DNA from: T1Sed10-7 sp046483565
GTDB taxonomy: Bacteria > Actinomycetota > Nitriliruptoria > Nitriliruptorales > Nitriliruptoraceae
Direction of reading: 5' to 3'
Assembly: GCA_046483565.1 (NCBI GenBank)
Contig: JAWOCZ010000033.1
Span: 1-43,960 of the forward strand
DNA length: 43,960 nt
Below the pieces are notes generated by a model, which was not told where the DNA came from, ran no database searches, and was given only the letters and a program-made list of their open reading frames with translations. Positions 30,307 through 38,400 of this stretch are shown here, in pieces; positions within the stretch are counted from its first letter, which is position 1; the number at the start of each line of letters is the position of its first letter. A program made the position numbers and the translations under genes.

Positions 30307-32109
30307 GTGCCTGCGCCCACCGCCCGCCAGCTCGCGCTCGATGAGCTCGGTACCCCCCTGATCGAGACCACCTTCGTGGTGCTCGACCTCGAGACGACGG
30401 GGTTACGGGCCGAGGCGGATCGGATCACCGAGGTCGGCGCGGTCAAGGTCCGCGGTGGCGAGGTCCTCGGCGAGCTGCGGACGTTCGTGCACCCGGGGCG
30501 ACCGATCCCACCGGCGGTCACCGCGATCACCGGCATCACCGACGCCATGGTCGCGGGAGCCCCGACGATGGCGGGGGTCCTCGACCACCTGCTGGGCTTC
30601 CTCACGGGTGCCGTGCTCGTCGCGCACAACGCCGCCTTCGATCTCGCGTTCCTGCGGACGGCCGCCAGCCGCCACGGGTACCCGCCCCCGGAGCCGAGGG
30701 TGGTCGACACCGCCCGGCTGTCGCGACGGCTCCTCGGCGACGAGGTGCGCGACCACCGTCTCGCCACCCTCGCCCGGCACCTCCACGCACGGACGGTGCC
30801 GGAGCACCGCGCGCTGGCTGACGCCCGGGCGACCGTCGACGTCCTCCACGGGCTGCTGGAGCGAGCCGGCAGCCTCGGCGCCACCACCCTGGAGGACCTG
30901 GTCGAGCTGACGCGCTCACGTTCCCACCGCGAGTTCCGACGTCGATCCCTGATCGCGGACGCACCCCGGTCCTGCGGCGTCTACCGCTTCCTGGACGGGC
31001 ACGGCGCGACGTTGTACGTGGGCAAGGCGACCGACCTGCGGGCTCGACTGCGTACCTACTTCGGACAGGATCCGCGCCGGCGCATCGCCGCCATGTTGCG
31101 CGAGACCCACCAGGTGACCTGGCAGCGGACGCCGACGCTGCTCGAGGCCGAGGTGCTGGAGTTACGGGCGATCCACGCCGAGCAACCGCGGTTCAACCGG
31201 CGCTCCCGCACACCCCGGCGCCCACGCTGGCTGGTCTGCACCCGCGAGCCGTTCCCGCGGCTCTCGATCGTCCAACGCGTCGGCAACGACCACCTCCACC
31301 CCCTGGGACCCTTCGACGGCCCCCGGACCGCGGAGGCGGTGCGCGAGGCGATCCAGGAGGTGCTGCCGATCAGATCCTGCACCTTCCGCATCCGACGGGC
31401 GCAGGATCATCCCGCCTGTGTCCTCAAGGACCTCGGCCGCTGTGGGGCGCCATGCGACGGCTCCCAGCTCGCCGACGACTACGCCGCGGTCGTCGCACGG
31501 GTCGCCGCACTGGCCGAGGACCCCACGCCGCTGGTCACCGGGTTGCGCCGCCGCATGGCGGAGCAGGCCGCCCGGGGACGCTTCGAGCGTGCAGCCGAGC
31601 TGCGGGACCTGACCTGGCGGATCGCCCGTGCCCTCGACGCGGCGCGTGATCACGCCTGGCTCACCGCCGCTGACGACCTGGTGCTGCGACGGGCCGTCGA
31701 CGACCATGTCGAGCTCGTGCGCCTGCGCGCCGGGGCGTTGGTCGCCACCGAGCGGCACGCCCTGGACGCCGACCCGGCCTCGGCCCCCGCAGATCACACG
31801 GTAGCGCAGCCCCCGGCGTGCCGGACGGTCGGGCCGACGTCACCACCGTCCACGTCACCACCGTCCACATCACCACCGTCCTGGGAGGAGGTGGAGCTCG
31901 TGCGCACCTGGACCACCGACCCCGAGGTGCGCCTGGTCGCGACCAGCGTCGCCCTCCACCGTCCGATCGCGGCCGGCAACGCCCTGGCCACAGCGATCGC
32001 CGAGGGTCGCCGCACCGACCGGAGGGTCCGCCAGGACCATCAGCTCCTCTCCGGCGCCAAGGTGCGCCGGCGCACGGACGCCTCAGCCGACGGGCGCGCC
32101 GTCGGGTAG
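30307..32109 (+). CDS. DEDDh exonuclease - GIY-YIG nuclease fusion protein
   Basis: A 600-residue DNA repair fusion, like M. tuberculosis Rv2191. Residues 22-190 are a DEDDh 3'-5' exonuclease of the DNA polymerase III epsilon type: FVVLDLETTGL (D27, E29), VAHNAAFDLAFL and EHRALADA (H and D). From about 217-300 is a UvrC-like GIY-YIG domain: SCGVYRFLDG, LYVGKATDLRARL, LLEAEVLELRAIH (metal Glu) and PRFNRR. Near residue 420-450 is a UVR-like motif (RRMAEQAARGRFERAAELRD). The C-terminal endonuclease half of UvrC is missing. GTG 30307 without a clear ribosome site. A Ser/Pro/Thr linker rests on a 15-base repeat. It overlaps the convergent CsaA-like gene by 27 bases. Confidence 0.92.
   Translation: MPAPTARQLALDELGTPLIETTFVVLDLETTGLRAEADRITEVGAVKVRGGEVLGELRTFVHPGRPIPPAVTAITGITDAMVAGAPTMAGVLDHLLGFLTGAVLVAHNAAFDLAFLRTAASRHGYPPPEPRVVDTARLSRRLLGDEVRDHRLATLARHLHARTVPEHRALADARATVDVLHGLLERAGSLGATTLEDLVELTRSRSHREFRRRSLIADAPRSCGVYRFLDGHGATLYVGKATDLRARLRTYFGQDPRRRIAAMLRETHQVTWQRTPTLLEAEVLELRAIHAEQPRFNRRSRTPRRPRWLVCTREPFPRLSIVQRVGNDHLHPLGPFDGPRTAEAVREAIQEVLPIRSCTFRIRRAQDHPACVLKDLGRCGAPCDGSQLADDYAAVVARVAALAEDPTPLVTGLRRRMAEQAARGRFERAAELRDLTWRIARALDAARDHAWLTAADDLVLRRAVDDHVELVRLRAGALVATERHALDADPASAPADHTVAQPPACRTVGPTSPPSTSPPSTSPPSWEEVELVRTWTTDPEVRLVATSVALHRPIAAGNALATAIAEGRRTDRRVRQDHQLLSGAKVRRRTDASADGRAVG
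31839..31881 (+). repeat. 15-bp in-frame repeat encoding an SPPST linker
   Basis: Two exact copies of GTCACCACCGTCCAC (31839-31853, 31854-31868) and a third partial copy to 31881. In frame they give SPPST twice and SPPS, a flexible linker within the fusion nuclease. Confidence 0.9.
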
Positions 32110-32481
32110 CTCACCGTCAGCGCTCAGCAACCGGACCGAGCCGTCGGGTTCGAGTCCCCCGAGCACGAGGAACTGGCTCACGAAGCCGGCGATACGGCGC
32201 GACCCGAGGTTGACCGCACCGACGACCTGCCGGCCGAGCAGCTCCTGTGGCCGGTAGTTCGTGATCTTCGCGCTCGTTTGCAGCACCCCGAGCAACGGTC
32301 CGAAGTCGACGGTCAGCTTGAGCGCCGGCTCCCGCGCCTCGGGGAACGGCGCCGCTTCGATGACCGTGCCGACCCGCAGGTCGAGAGCGAAGAAGCCGGC
32401 GGCGCCCACCTCGGGCTTGGCATCGAGGCCCGAGGGTTCGTAGGGGCGCGACGCCGGATCGATCCGGTGCGGCTCATCCAC
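32083..32481 (-). CDS. csaA: tRNA-binding (CsaA/EMAP-like) domain protein
   Basis: A 132-residue protein with the OB-fold of the tRNA-binding domain: FFALDLRVGTVIEAAPFPEA, LKLTVDFGPLLGVLQTSA, TNYRPQELLGRQVVGAVNLG, then IAGFVSQFLVLGG. This is close to CsaA of Bacillus, a protein with export-chaperone activity, and to the C-terminal domain of MetRS. It has a 24-residue N-terminal extension not usual in CsaA. GTG 32481 overlaps the trpD stop by eight bases, so the two are coupled; its 3' end overlaps the convergent nuclease gene by 27 bases. Chaperone or tRNA role undecided. Confidence 0.87.
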   Translation of the reverse strand: MDEPHRIDPASRPYEPSGLDAKPEVGAAGFFALDLRVGTVIEAAPFPEAREPALKLTVDFGPLLGVLQTSAKITNYRPQELLGRQVVGAVNLGSRRIAGFVSQFLVLGGLEPDGSVRLLSADGELPDGAPVG

Positions 32482-33532
32482 CGGCTGCCCCCCGCAGGGC
32501 TCGGGTGTGAGCGGCCCACCGCTGCTTGAGCTCGAGCGCCGCTCCGCTGCGCAGCACCTCGCGTGCCCGGTCCAGACCTGCGGCCAGATCCGCCACCGCG
32601 TCCGCGGCGTAGAGCCCCGCGGCCGCGTTCAGCGCGACGACGTCGGCGGCCGGACCCTGGCTGCCCCCGAGCACCGCATCCGCGATCGCCACGTTGGTCG
32701 CGATGTCGCCGCCCTGCAACTCACCGGGAGCGGCCGTGGTCAGCCCCAGCTCGAGCGGGTCGAACCGTGAGCTCGTGACCGCACCGTCGCGGATCTCCCA
32801 CACCTGGCTGGGCCCGGTCGTGGTGAGCTCGTCGAGCCCGTCCTCGCCGCGGAAGACGACCGCATGCCGTCGTCCGAGCCGCGCGAGAGCGTCGGCCATG
32901 ACGGGGGCCATCCGGGCGTCGGAGACCCCGACGGCCTGGTGGGACACCCCCGCCGGGTTCGACAGCGGTCCGAGCACGTTGAACACCGTCCGCACACCGA
33001 GCTGGAGCCGCACGGGTGCGACGTGCCGCATCGCGGGGTGGAAGGAGCGGGCGTACAGGAAGGTGATACCGAGATCGGTGAGACACTGCGCGACCGCCGC
33101 CGGGGGCAGTTCGATGTCGATCCCCCATGCCTCGAGCAGATCAGCGCTCCCGCACCGTGACGAGGCCGCCCGGTTGCCGTGCTTGGCGACCGGCACCCCG
33201 GCCGCGGCGACGACGACCGCGGCCACCGTGGAGATGTTGAAGGTGCCGGCCCCGTCACCGCCCGTGCCCACGATGTCGACGAGGTGGTCGGGGACACCGC
33301 CCTCGAGCTCCAGCGGGACGGCTGCCTCGAGCATGGAACGGACGAAACCGGCGATCTCGCTCGGCGACTCCCCCTTGGCCCGCAACGCGATCAGCAGCCC
33401 GGCGACCTGCGAGGACTCGGCCTCACCGCGCATCAGGACGCCCATCACCTGCCCCGCCTGCTCCTCGTCCAGATCCTCGGCCGCGAGCAGGCGGGTGAGC
33501 AGCGCCGGCCAGTGCGGGGGCGCCTCGCTCAT
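32474..33532 (-). CDS. trpD: Anthranilate phosphoribosyltransferase
   Basis: Second step of tryptophan synthesis: anthranilate plus PRPP gives phosphoribosylanthranilate. The 352 residues show the PRPP/Mg site IVGTGGDGAGTFNIST, KHGNRAASSRCGSADLLEA, FLYARSFHPAMRHVAPVR, FNVLGPLSNPA, and FRGEDGLDELTTTGPS with the second metal acids. Full length and normal. ATG 33532, with GAGGA about eight bases before. It is isolated from other trp genes here, as in M. tuberculosis (Rv2192c), and shares an overlapping end with the csaA-like gene. The DAHP synthase of the same chorismate route lies 24 kb away in the window. Confidence 0.96.
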   Translation of the reverse strand: MSEAPPHWPALLTRLLAAEDLDEEQAGQVMGVLMRGEAESSQVAGLLIALRAKGESPSEIAGFVRSMLEAAVPLELEGGVPDHLVDIVGTGGDGAGTFNISTVAAVVVAAAGVPVAKHGNRAASSRCGSADLLEAWGIDIELPPAAVAQCLTDLGITFLYARSFHPAMRHVAPVRLQLGVRTVFNVLGPLSNPAGVSHQAVGVSDARMAPVMADALARLGRRHAVVFRGEDGLDELTTTGPSQVWEIRDGAVTSSRFDPLELGLTTAAPGELQGGDIATNVAIADAVLGGSQGPAADVVALNAAAGLYAADAVADLAAGLDRAREVLRSGAALELKQRWAAHTRALRGAAGG

Positions 33533-33578
33533 GGGTCGATCCTCGTCCTGGCGGCGGTCGGGCGGCACGGTGGCACCG

Positions 33579-34022
33579 TCAGCTGCGGTCCTCGAGAGCG
33601 GTGGCGACCTGGTCGGCGGCCGAGCCGGCATCGCCGTAGGGTCGCAGGGCCGCCCCCTCCAGGGCGCTCACCCGTCGCGCCAGCTCGAACGGGTCGACGG
33701 GCTTGAGGAGCAGCTCGTTGGCGCCGGCCCAGCGCATCAGCCACTCGTCCTGCTCGCGGGAGGCCAGCACCAGTGCCGGTGTGGCGTCGAACTGGCCGAG
33801 CTCGGCGCGTGCACGCAGGTCGTAGAGCACGGCGTAACCACCACGCGGCGAGAGGTCGCCATCCACGATGAGCACATCGAACGTCTCACCCGTCACGAGC
33901 AGCAGCTCGCGGGCCGCTTCGGCGCTGACGACCTCCGTCACCTCGATGTCCGGACGCAGCGCGAGGGCACTGACCGCACGCTGCCGCTCCTTGACCTCCT
34001 CCGAGACGACCAGGACCCGCAC
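33579..34022 (-). CDS. Stand-alone receiver (response regulator) protein
   Basis: A 147-residue REC-fold protein with no output domain. The phosphoacceptor is likely the first Asp in DVLIVDGDLSPRGG, and the conserved Lys is in LLLKPVDPF. The N-terminal acid pocket reads VLVVSEEVKE where most have an Asp pair, so Mg binding may be altered. The final 25 residues (YGDAGSAADQVATALEDRS) are a helix. GTG 34022 with GGAGG six bases before. No histidine kinase nearby. It is divergent from the UspA gene and ends 46 bases before trpD on the same strand. Confidence 0.85.
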   Translation of the reverse strand: MRVLVVSEEVKERQRAVSALALRPDIEVTEVVSAEAARELLLVTGETFDVLIVDGDLSPRGGYAVLYDLRARAELGQFDATPALVLASREQDEWLMRWAGANELLLKPVDPFELARRVSALEGAALRPYGDAGSAADQVATALEDRS

Positions 34023-34060
34023 GAGCGACCTCCACCGACGAGACGTTGTGACGGTGCCAC

Positions 34061-34066
34061 ACGGTA
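34061..34066 (-). promoter_or_regulatory. Candidate -10 for the receiver gene
   Basis: Minus-strand TACCGT, 39 bases before the GTG at 34022, fits the TANNNT pattern. Confidence 0.3.
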
Positions 34067-34134
34067 GCCGTTGCCCGGGAGCGGGACCGGCGGGGTTCCC
34101 ACCGCGTTCGCGACCGACGTGATGCTCGGTCGCG

Positions 34135-34140
34135 TAGCAT
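34135..34140 (+). promoter_or_regulatory. Candidate -10 for the UspA gene
   Basis: TAGCAT 42 bases before the GTG at 34182, followed by GAGGAG (34171-34176) as ribosome site. Confidence 0.4.
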
Positions 34141-34181
34141 CCAGGGGCACCGGCGGGTGACGACCGGCATGAGGAGTCCAC

Positions 34182-35423
34182 GTGGTCGATGGGCAGCACA
34201 GCGACACCGCGGCCGCGCTCGGCCGCTGTGTCCTCGTGCCCGTCGCCAACCCGGCCTCGGTGCGGCCGCTGATGGAGCTCGCTGCGGACCTGGTCGATCC
34301 CGACGGCGAGATCCGTCTGCTGACCGTGCTCCGTCCGACCGCGGATGCCGATGCGCAGGCCGACGCCTGGCACGGGATGGCCATCGCCGAACAGGTCGCC
34401 GACCAGCTCGGCGTCCGGGCGCGTGGCGAGGTCCGTACCGACCCGCGGCTCGGTGATGCGGTACTCGCGACGATCCGCGAGCGGGCGGCGTCCCTGGTCC
34501 TGATGGGGTGGCAGGGAGCCAGCTCGACCACTGACGTCTTCGGCCGGTTGATCGACCACATCGTGGGGCACTCCGCGGTGCCGCTGGCCGTGGTCCGGAC
34601 GGGTGCGCAGGACTACGACCGGGTGCTGCTGCCGATCTCGGTCGACCACCTGCGGCCCGGCGGCGCGGGCGGCCTCGCCCTGGCAGCGGCACTCGCCGGC
34701 CGGCTACAGCGCTCCACACCGCGACCCACGACGGTGCTGCGGACGGGCGAGCTCGGCGCTGACCTTCCGCAGGCCATCACCGCGCTCGGGGACCGCGTGC
34801 ACCATGATCCCCGTCGCACCCACCAGGCCGTGGCGGCCTTCGCCGGCCCCACCGACCTCATCGTGGCGCCGGTGGCACCGACCGTGTCCGGGCTACGCGC
34901 CGCCACGACCCACCTGGCCTGGGCCGCGCCGGACGCCACGCTCCTGGTGGCGATCGACGTCGGCCCGATCGACGAGGGCTCCCTGGTCCCGGCCGTCGCC
35001 GGAGCCGGACGGCCGACACCGGCGGTAGCCAGGACGAACCGCGGCGCGGTCCGGCTGGTGGTCACCGTCCGGCTCCCGGAGGCGGCCGTCGTCACCCCAC
35101 AGGAGGTCGAGCAGATCCTCGCGCGCTGCGGCAGCACCGAGCAGCTCACGGCCTGGTGGCCGAGCGGCGACGACCGTCCCCGGGTCCGCGCCACCGTCGA
35201 ACTGGTCGCCACCGACGCCGACCGCGCCATCGCCCGCGCGAAGGAGATGCTGCAGGCCGCCGACGAGCTCGTGGGAGCGGAGATCACCTACGACGTCGAG
35301 GAGGAAGGACCGCACGCCGCACAGCACGATCGTCGCGGCATCGCCGTGTACGAGGGCGACCTGACCGTGATCCGCGACCTCACCGACACGGACCGGTCGC
35401 TCGACGGGCGATCGGCGCCATGA
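34182..35423 (+). CDS. Universal stress protein (two UspA-like domains)
   Basis: A 413-residue cytoplasmic protein. Domain 1 (about residues 12-142) has the UspA pattern: RCVLVPVANPASVRPLMELA, DGEIRLLTVLRP, SLVLMGWQGASS and the final strand AVPLAVVRTG. Domain 2 (about 147-275) begins YDRVLLPISVDH and ends ATLLVAIDVG, less typical. The rest (RLVVTVRLPEAAVVTPQEVE and on) is an added alpha/beta region ending in an acidic tail. Such long two-domain Usp proteins are often fused to or beside amino-acid/cation transporters, but no transporter is attached here. GTG 34182. Divergent from a receiver gene. Ligand (ATP or none) uncertain. Confidence 0.8.
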   Translation: MVDGQHSDTAAALGRCVLVPVANPASVRPLMELAADLVDPDGEIRLLTVLRPTADADAQADAWHGMAIAEQVADQLGVRARGEVRTDPRLGDAVLATIRERAASLVLMGWQGASSTTDVFGRLIDHIVGHSAVPLAVVRTGAQDYDRVLLPISVDHLRPGGAGGLALAAALAGRLQRSTPRPTTVLRTGELGADLPQAITALGDRVHHDPRRTHQAVAAFAGPTDLIVAPVAPTVSGLRAATTHLAWAAPDATLLVAIDVGPIDEGSLVPAVAGAGRPTPAVARTNRGAVRLVVTVRLPEAAVVTPQEVEQILARCGSTEQLTAWWPSGDDRPRVRATVELVATDADRAIARAKEMLQAADELVGAEITYDVEEEGPHAAQHDRRGIAVYEGDLTVIRDLTDTDRSLDGRSAP

Positions 35424-35502
35424 CCCGCGCCCGGGTGGACGCCACCGGTCCGCGCCGTCCGGCCCCGGTCCTGGCACCAGCACGGGCGGCCACCGGCGTC
35501 GC

Positions 35503-36081
35503 TCAGCGCCGCTCGAGCACGCCGAGGATCGCATCGATCGCACGGTGGACCGCCGCCGGGGCCCGGCCGCCGTCCAGCTGGAGGTAGGCCTGGAGGCCGT
35601 CAGCGTCGATGCGCAACCGTCCGGCGACCCACAGGGGATCGACGTGACCATCGGCATCCAGGTCGACGCCCGCGCAGACCGCCGCCTCGGCCGGCAACGT
35701 CGCCAACGAGCGCACCACCTCGGGCTCGGCACCCAGCGGCACCGGCTCGGTCCGTCCGCCGTCCGCCCAGCGACCGGCGAGTTCGTCCCATACCTGCTCG
35801 TAGCACTCCCAAGCGGCCTGACTGCCGAGGACATCCAGGTCGGCGCCCGTCTCGTCACGGATCGCGGCCAGCACCACCGCGTGCACGGTCTCGGTCAGCT
35901 CGGCACGTACCTGCTCGGGCGCCGCGAAGACGCGCACCAGCCAGCCGCGGCGGCCGACCGTGGCCTCCTCGATGCGCCGGACCACGGCGTCGCGGACCTC
36001 ATCGGTCCACAGCTCGAGCAGCAGGTCGTTCCAACCGGACTCGTCATCCACGGCCCCACGTGCTCCTGCTCGCCCGCTCAT
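35503..36081 (-). CDS. Hypothetical protein, soluble
   Basis: A 192-residue protein that I do not recognise. Helical and acidic: WNDLLLELWTDEVRDAVVRR, RGWLVRVFAAPEQVRAELTE, then VDLDADGHVDPLWVAGRLRI with a DXDXDG-like loop (DLDADGHVD) that may bind calcium or be chance, and a final AVHRAIDAILGVLERR helix. No signal, membrane or enzyme motif. ATG 36081 is favoured over GTG 36087 because TAGGGT ends eight bases before it and there is no ribosome site, so it may be leaderless. Divergent from the NicO-accessory gene. Confidence 0.65.
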   Translation of the reverse strand: MSGRAGARGAVDDESGWNDLLLELWTDEVRDAVVRRIEEATVGRRGWLVRVFAAPEQVRAELTETVHAVVLAAIRDETGADLDVLGSQAAWECYEQVWDELAGRWADGGRTEPVPLGAEPEVVRSLATLPAEAAVCAGVDLDADGHVDPLWVAGRLRIDADGLQAYLQLDGGRAPAAVHRAIDAILGVLERR

Positions 36082-36089
36082 CCGCACCG

Positions 36090-36095
36090 ACCCTA
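36090..36095 (-). promoter_or_regulatory. Candidate -10 for a leaderless hypothetical gene
   Basis: Minus-strand TAGGGT ends eight bases before the ATG at 36081, with no Shine-Dalgarno site, as with mutM in this window. Confidence 0.35.
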
Positions 36096-36215
36096 CGACG
36101 TGATGGTGCCGCCATGTGGACAGCCCACCCGCAGGACGTCACCCTACGGCTCTTCAGGCCGTCACCGTGCCCGTCGGTCGCACCCGACGCGGCCGGTCCC
36201 CTCACCGGAGCCACC

Positions 36216-36959
36216 GTGCCCCCGACCAGTGCCCCGAGCTCGATGCGCCACGGCGGCGCGCTCCTCGCGACGGCGGCCGCGGCCCTGCTCCTCACCGCAC
36301 TGACCACCACCGCCGCCTGGGCCCACGCCTCCGGAGAGCTGCCCCACGCCCGACTGAGCGCTGCGGACACGACGGTCACGGTCGTGTGGACGGCTGCGGC
36401 CGACGACGCCGCAGACGTCGCCGTGGCCGCCGGCGTGTGGCCGGAGGAGGTGGCGCTCGACTACCTCGACGTTGCCTTCGGTGGCGACATCGGCCTCCTT
36501 CCCTCCGCGCCTGAGGTGGCGGCAGCCAGCGAGGATCCGGCACTGCGGCGCTACCTCGAGGACCGTGTGCGGATCCTGCAGGACGGCGTGCCCTGTGCCG
36601 GGACCGCGCAGCCGGCTGCGGACTTCGTCGCTGATGGGGCGACGCTGGTGTTCGACTGCCCCGATCCCGTCACCGAGGCCGTGGTGGAGATCAGCCTCCT
36701 CCACGACCGCGACCCGGCCTACCGGACCTTCAGCGTCGACGGCACGCAGCAGTACGCGGTCCACACCGCCGGACAGCCGGCGCATCCCTGGGACTTCACC
36801 CTCGCCCAGCAGGGATCCGACGCCGTGCCGATCACCGCGCTGCTGCTCGGCGCGGGTGGCATCGCGCTGCTCGGAGCGGCCGTCCTCTGGCGCGTGTGGG
36901 CAGCCGGGACGCCACGCCGGAGCTCCTCCGGTGCCGGCCGCGGACGGGCCCGGACGTGA
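36216..36959 (+). CDS. Exported accessory protein of a NicO/HupE-type metal transporter
   Basis: A 247-residue protein. GTG 36216 (GGAG about seven bases before) gives a signal sequence LLATAAAALLLTALTTTAA ending AWAHASG. The outer domain has the feel of the N-terminal domain linked to HupE/UreJ and NicO transporters (HASGELPHARLSAAD, then VTVVWTAAADD), with two cysteines (GVPCAGTA, VFDCPDP) that could bridge. A membrane helix near residue 213-233 (ITALLLGAGGIALLGAAVL) anchors it. Its stop overlaps the NicO gene start (GTGA). The role is likely metal capture or stabilisation for that transporter (inference). ATG 36243 is an alternative start. Confidence 0.75.
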   Translation: MPPTSAPSSMRHGGALLATAAAALLLTALTTTAAWAHASGELPHARLSAADTTVTVVWTAAADDAADVAVAAGVWPEEVALDYLDVAFGGDIGLLPSAPEVAAASEDPALRRYLEDRVRILQDGVPCAGTAQPAADFVADGATLVFDCPDPVTEAVVEISLLHDRDPAYRTFSVDGTQQYAVHTAGQPAHPWDFTLAQQGSDAVPITALLLGAGGIALLGAAVLWRVWAAGTPRRSSSGAGRGRART

Positions 36960-37747
36960 ACCTGTCCACCCCGCTCGTCGTGCTGGCGACCCGGGTGCCC
37001 TTCGGTGACGACACGGCCCTGGAACGCGGTCTGGTCAACGTGGTCGACCGGGTGGTCACCGGGGATCTGTGGGTGCTGCTGGCGGTGCTCCTGGCGGCAG
37101 GGATCGGCGCGCTGCACGCGCTCGGCCCCGGACACGGCAAGGCACTGGTCGGGGCCTACCTGCTCGGCGCCGGCGGTCAGGCCCGCGACGCCGTGGCGTT
37201 GGGTGTCCTCGTCGCCACGATGCACACCGTCTCGGTGCTCCTGGTCGGTGCGGTGCTGGCGGCGACCCAGCGCGCGGCGATCGGCCCGATGATCGACACC
37301 GCGATCCGGGCGGCGGCCGCCATCGCGGTGACCCTGGTGGGCATCGGGATGTTGCGTCGGGCCCGGCAGCGACAGCGGGTCCCGGCCGGCGGCCACGACC
37401 ACCACCACGCACCGGCTGCGGCGGTGGCGCCCCTGTCGCGCGCGGGGATCGCCGCCATCGCGGCGGCGGGAGGACTGCTCCCGAGCCCGGCCGCCGTGGT
37501 GGTCCTGCTGACCACGCTGGCGCTCGGTCGTCCGGTCGTCGGCATCCTGCTGGTGCTGTCGTTCGGGATCGGGCTCGCGGCGACCCTGACGGCGATCGGC
37601 CTGCTGGTGCTCAGAGGGCGGGCGGCGGTGGACGGCGCTGCCCAGCGGCCTCGGCTGCGCCGGCTCACCGCGACGCTGCCGATGCTCAGCGCCGTCGCGG
37701 TGACCGCGGGGGGGCTGGTCCTGCTCGCGACGGCCGTGCTGGCCTGA
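36956..37747 (+). CDS. NicO family nickel/cobalt exporter-like protein
   Basis: A 263-residue integral membrane protein of the NicO/RcnA-HoxN superfamily, moving Ni2+ or Co2+. The signature HALGPGHGKALVGAYLLG (with H and D/G pattern of helix 2) is present, and a His-rich loop GHDHHH lies at about residue 145-152 between helices. About six helices are visible, including LWVLLAVLLAAGIGAL and AVALGVLVATMHTVSVLLVG. GTG 36956 overlaps the accessory gene stop. Direction of transport (uptake or export) cannot be told; the His loop is more like exporters. Metal identity inferred from the family. Confidence 0.85.
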   Translation: MNLSTPLVVLATRVPFGDDTALERGLVNVVDRVVTGDLWVLLAVLLAAGIGALHALGPGHGKALVGAYLLGAGGQARDAVALGVLVATMHTVSVLLVGAVLAATQRAAIGPMIDTAIRAAAAIAVTLVGIGMLRRARQRQRVPAGGHDHHHAPAAAVAPLSRAGIAAIAAAGGLLPSPAAVVVLLTTLALGRPVVGILLVLSFGIGLAATLTAIGLLVLRGRAAVDGAAQRPRLRRLTATLPMLSAVAVTAGGLVLLATAVLA

Positions 37748-37775
37748 GCACCAAGGGCACGGGCCGGCAACGCAA

Positions 37776-37801
37776 GATGGCGCACCCGGAGGTGCGCCAT
37801 C
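37776..37801. terminator. Hairpin terminator between convergent genes
   Basis: GATGGCGCACC (37776-37786) pairs perfectly with GGTGCGCCATC (37791-37801) around a 4-base loop. It stands 29 bases after the NicO stop and 32 bases beyond the ErpA stop, so it can end both transcripts. No long T-run follows. Confidence 0.7.
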
Positions 37802-37832
37802 GGTCCTGCCGGTCGCTACCGGTCGCTACCGG

Positions 37833-38207
37833 TCAGAAGGTCGCGCTCTCACCGCAGGCACAGGAGCCGCTGGAGTTCGGGTTCTCGATCGAGAAACCGG
37901 AGGCCTCCAGGGACTCCTTCCAGTCGATGACCGACCCGCCGAGGTAGGGCGTCGACATCTGGTCGATGCGGATCGTGATGCCGTGCTGCGTCTCCTCGAG
38001 ATCGCCGTCGAGCTGGCGGTCGTCGAAGAAGAGGGCGTAGCGGAACCCGGCGCAGCCACCGGCCTGGACGGCCACACGCAGCGCGATGTCATCGAGGTCG
38101 GGCTGGTCGGCCAGGAAGCTGCGCACCTTCTCGGCGGCGGTCTCGGTCAGCGTGACGACGCTGTCGGTCTCGGTGGCTGCGGTGTCCACGGTCGTGTCGG
38201 CGCTCAC
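37833..38207 (-). CDS. erpA: A-type iron-sulfur carrier (ErpA/HesB family)
   Basis: A 124-residue A-type carrier that delivers Fe-S clusters to apoproteins. The three cysteines are in VQAGGCAGFRYALFF and in GSCACGES near the end (CXC), as the family needs; VTLTETAAEKVRSFLADQ and DWKESLEASGFSIENPN are also typical. A 15-residue Thr/Asp-rich N-terminal extension (SADTTVDTAATETDS) is added. GTG 38207 with GAGGAG seven bases before. It corresponds to M. tuberculosis Rv2204c by order. Partner genes (suf) are not in the window. Confidence 0.93.
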   Translation of the reverse strand: MSADTTVDTAATETDSVVTLTETAAEKVRSFLADQPDLDDIALRVAVQAGGCAGFRYALFFDDRQLDGDLEETQHGITIRIDQMSTPYLGGSVIDWKESLEASGFSIENPNSSGSCACGESATF

Positions 38208-38334
38208 AGCGGGCTCCTCATTGCTCGGCGGTGGGTGCCGGCCGCGGCGTGGGCGGGCACCACTGATCGGAACGTTGCCTGGTGCTGAAGAGGGAGTGTA
38301 ACCGGCAGAGCTCACACCTGGGCAGGGTGTGCAT

Positions 38335-38370
38335 GCGGAGAGGCCGCACCAGCTGGTGCGGCCTCTCCGC
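38335..38370 (-). terminator. 36-bp perfect palindrome after the 5'-nucleotidase gene
   Basis: The 18 bases GCGGAGAGGCCGCACCAG (38335-38352) are followed at once by their exact reverse complement (38353-38370). It lies 30 bases beyond the stop of the minus-strand nucleotidase gene. As RNA it gives a very strong stem, but no T-run follows on either strand. Confidence 0.75.
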
Positions 38371-38400
38371 GTGCGTACCGCCGAAGCGGTGTGGGTTCGA

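Noticed and set aside
36060..36215. Longer start for the NicO-accessory protein
   Set aside because: It would bury the signal peptide behind 50 non-conserved residues and overlaps the promoter of the divergent gene; GTG 36216 has a ribosome site.
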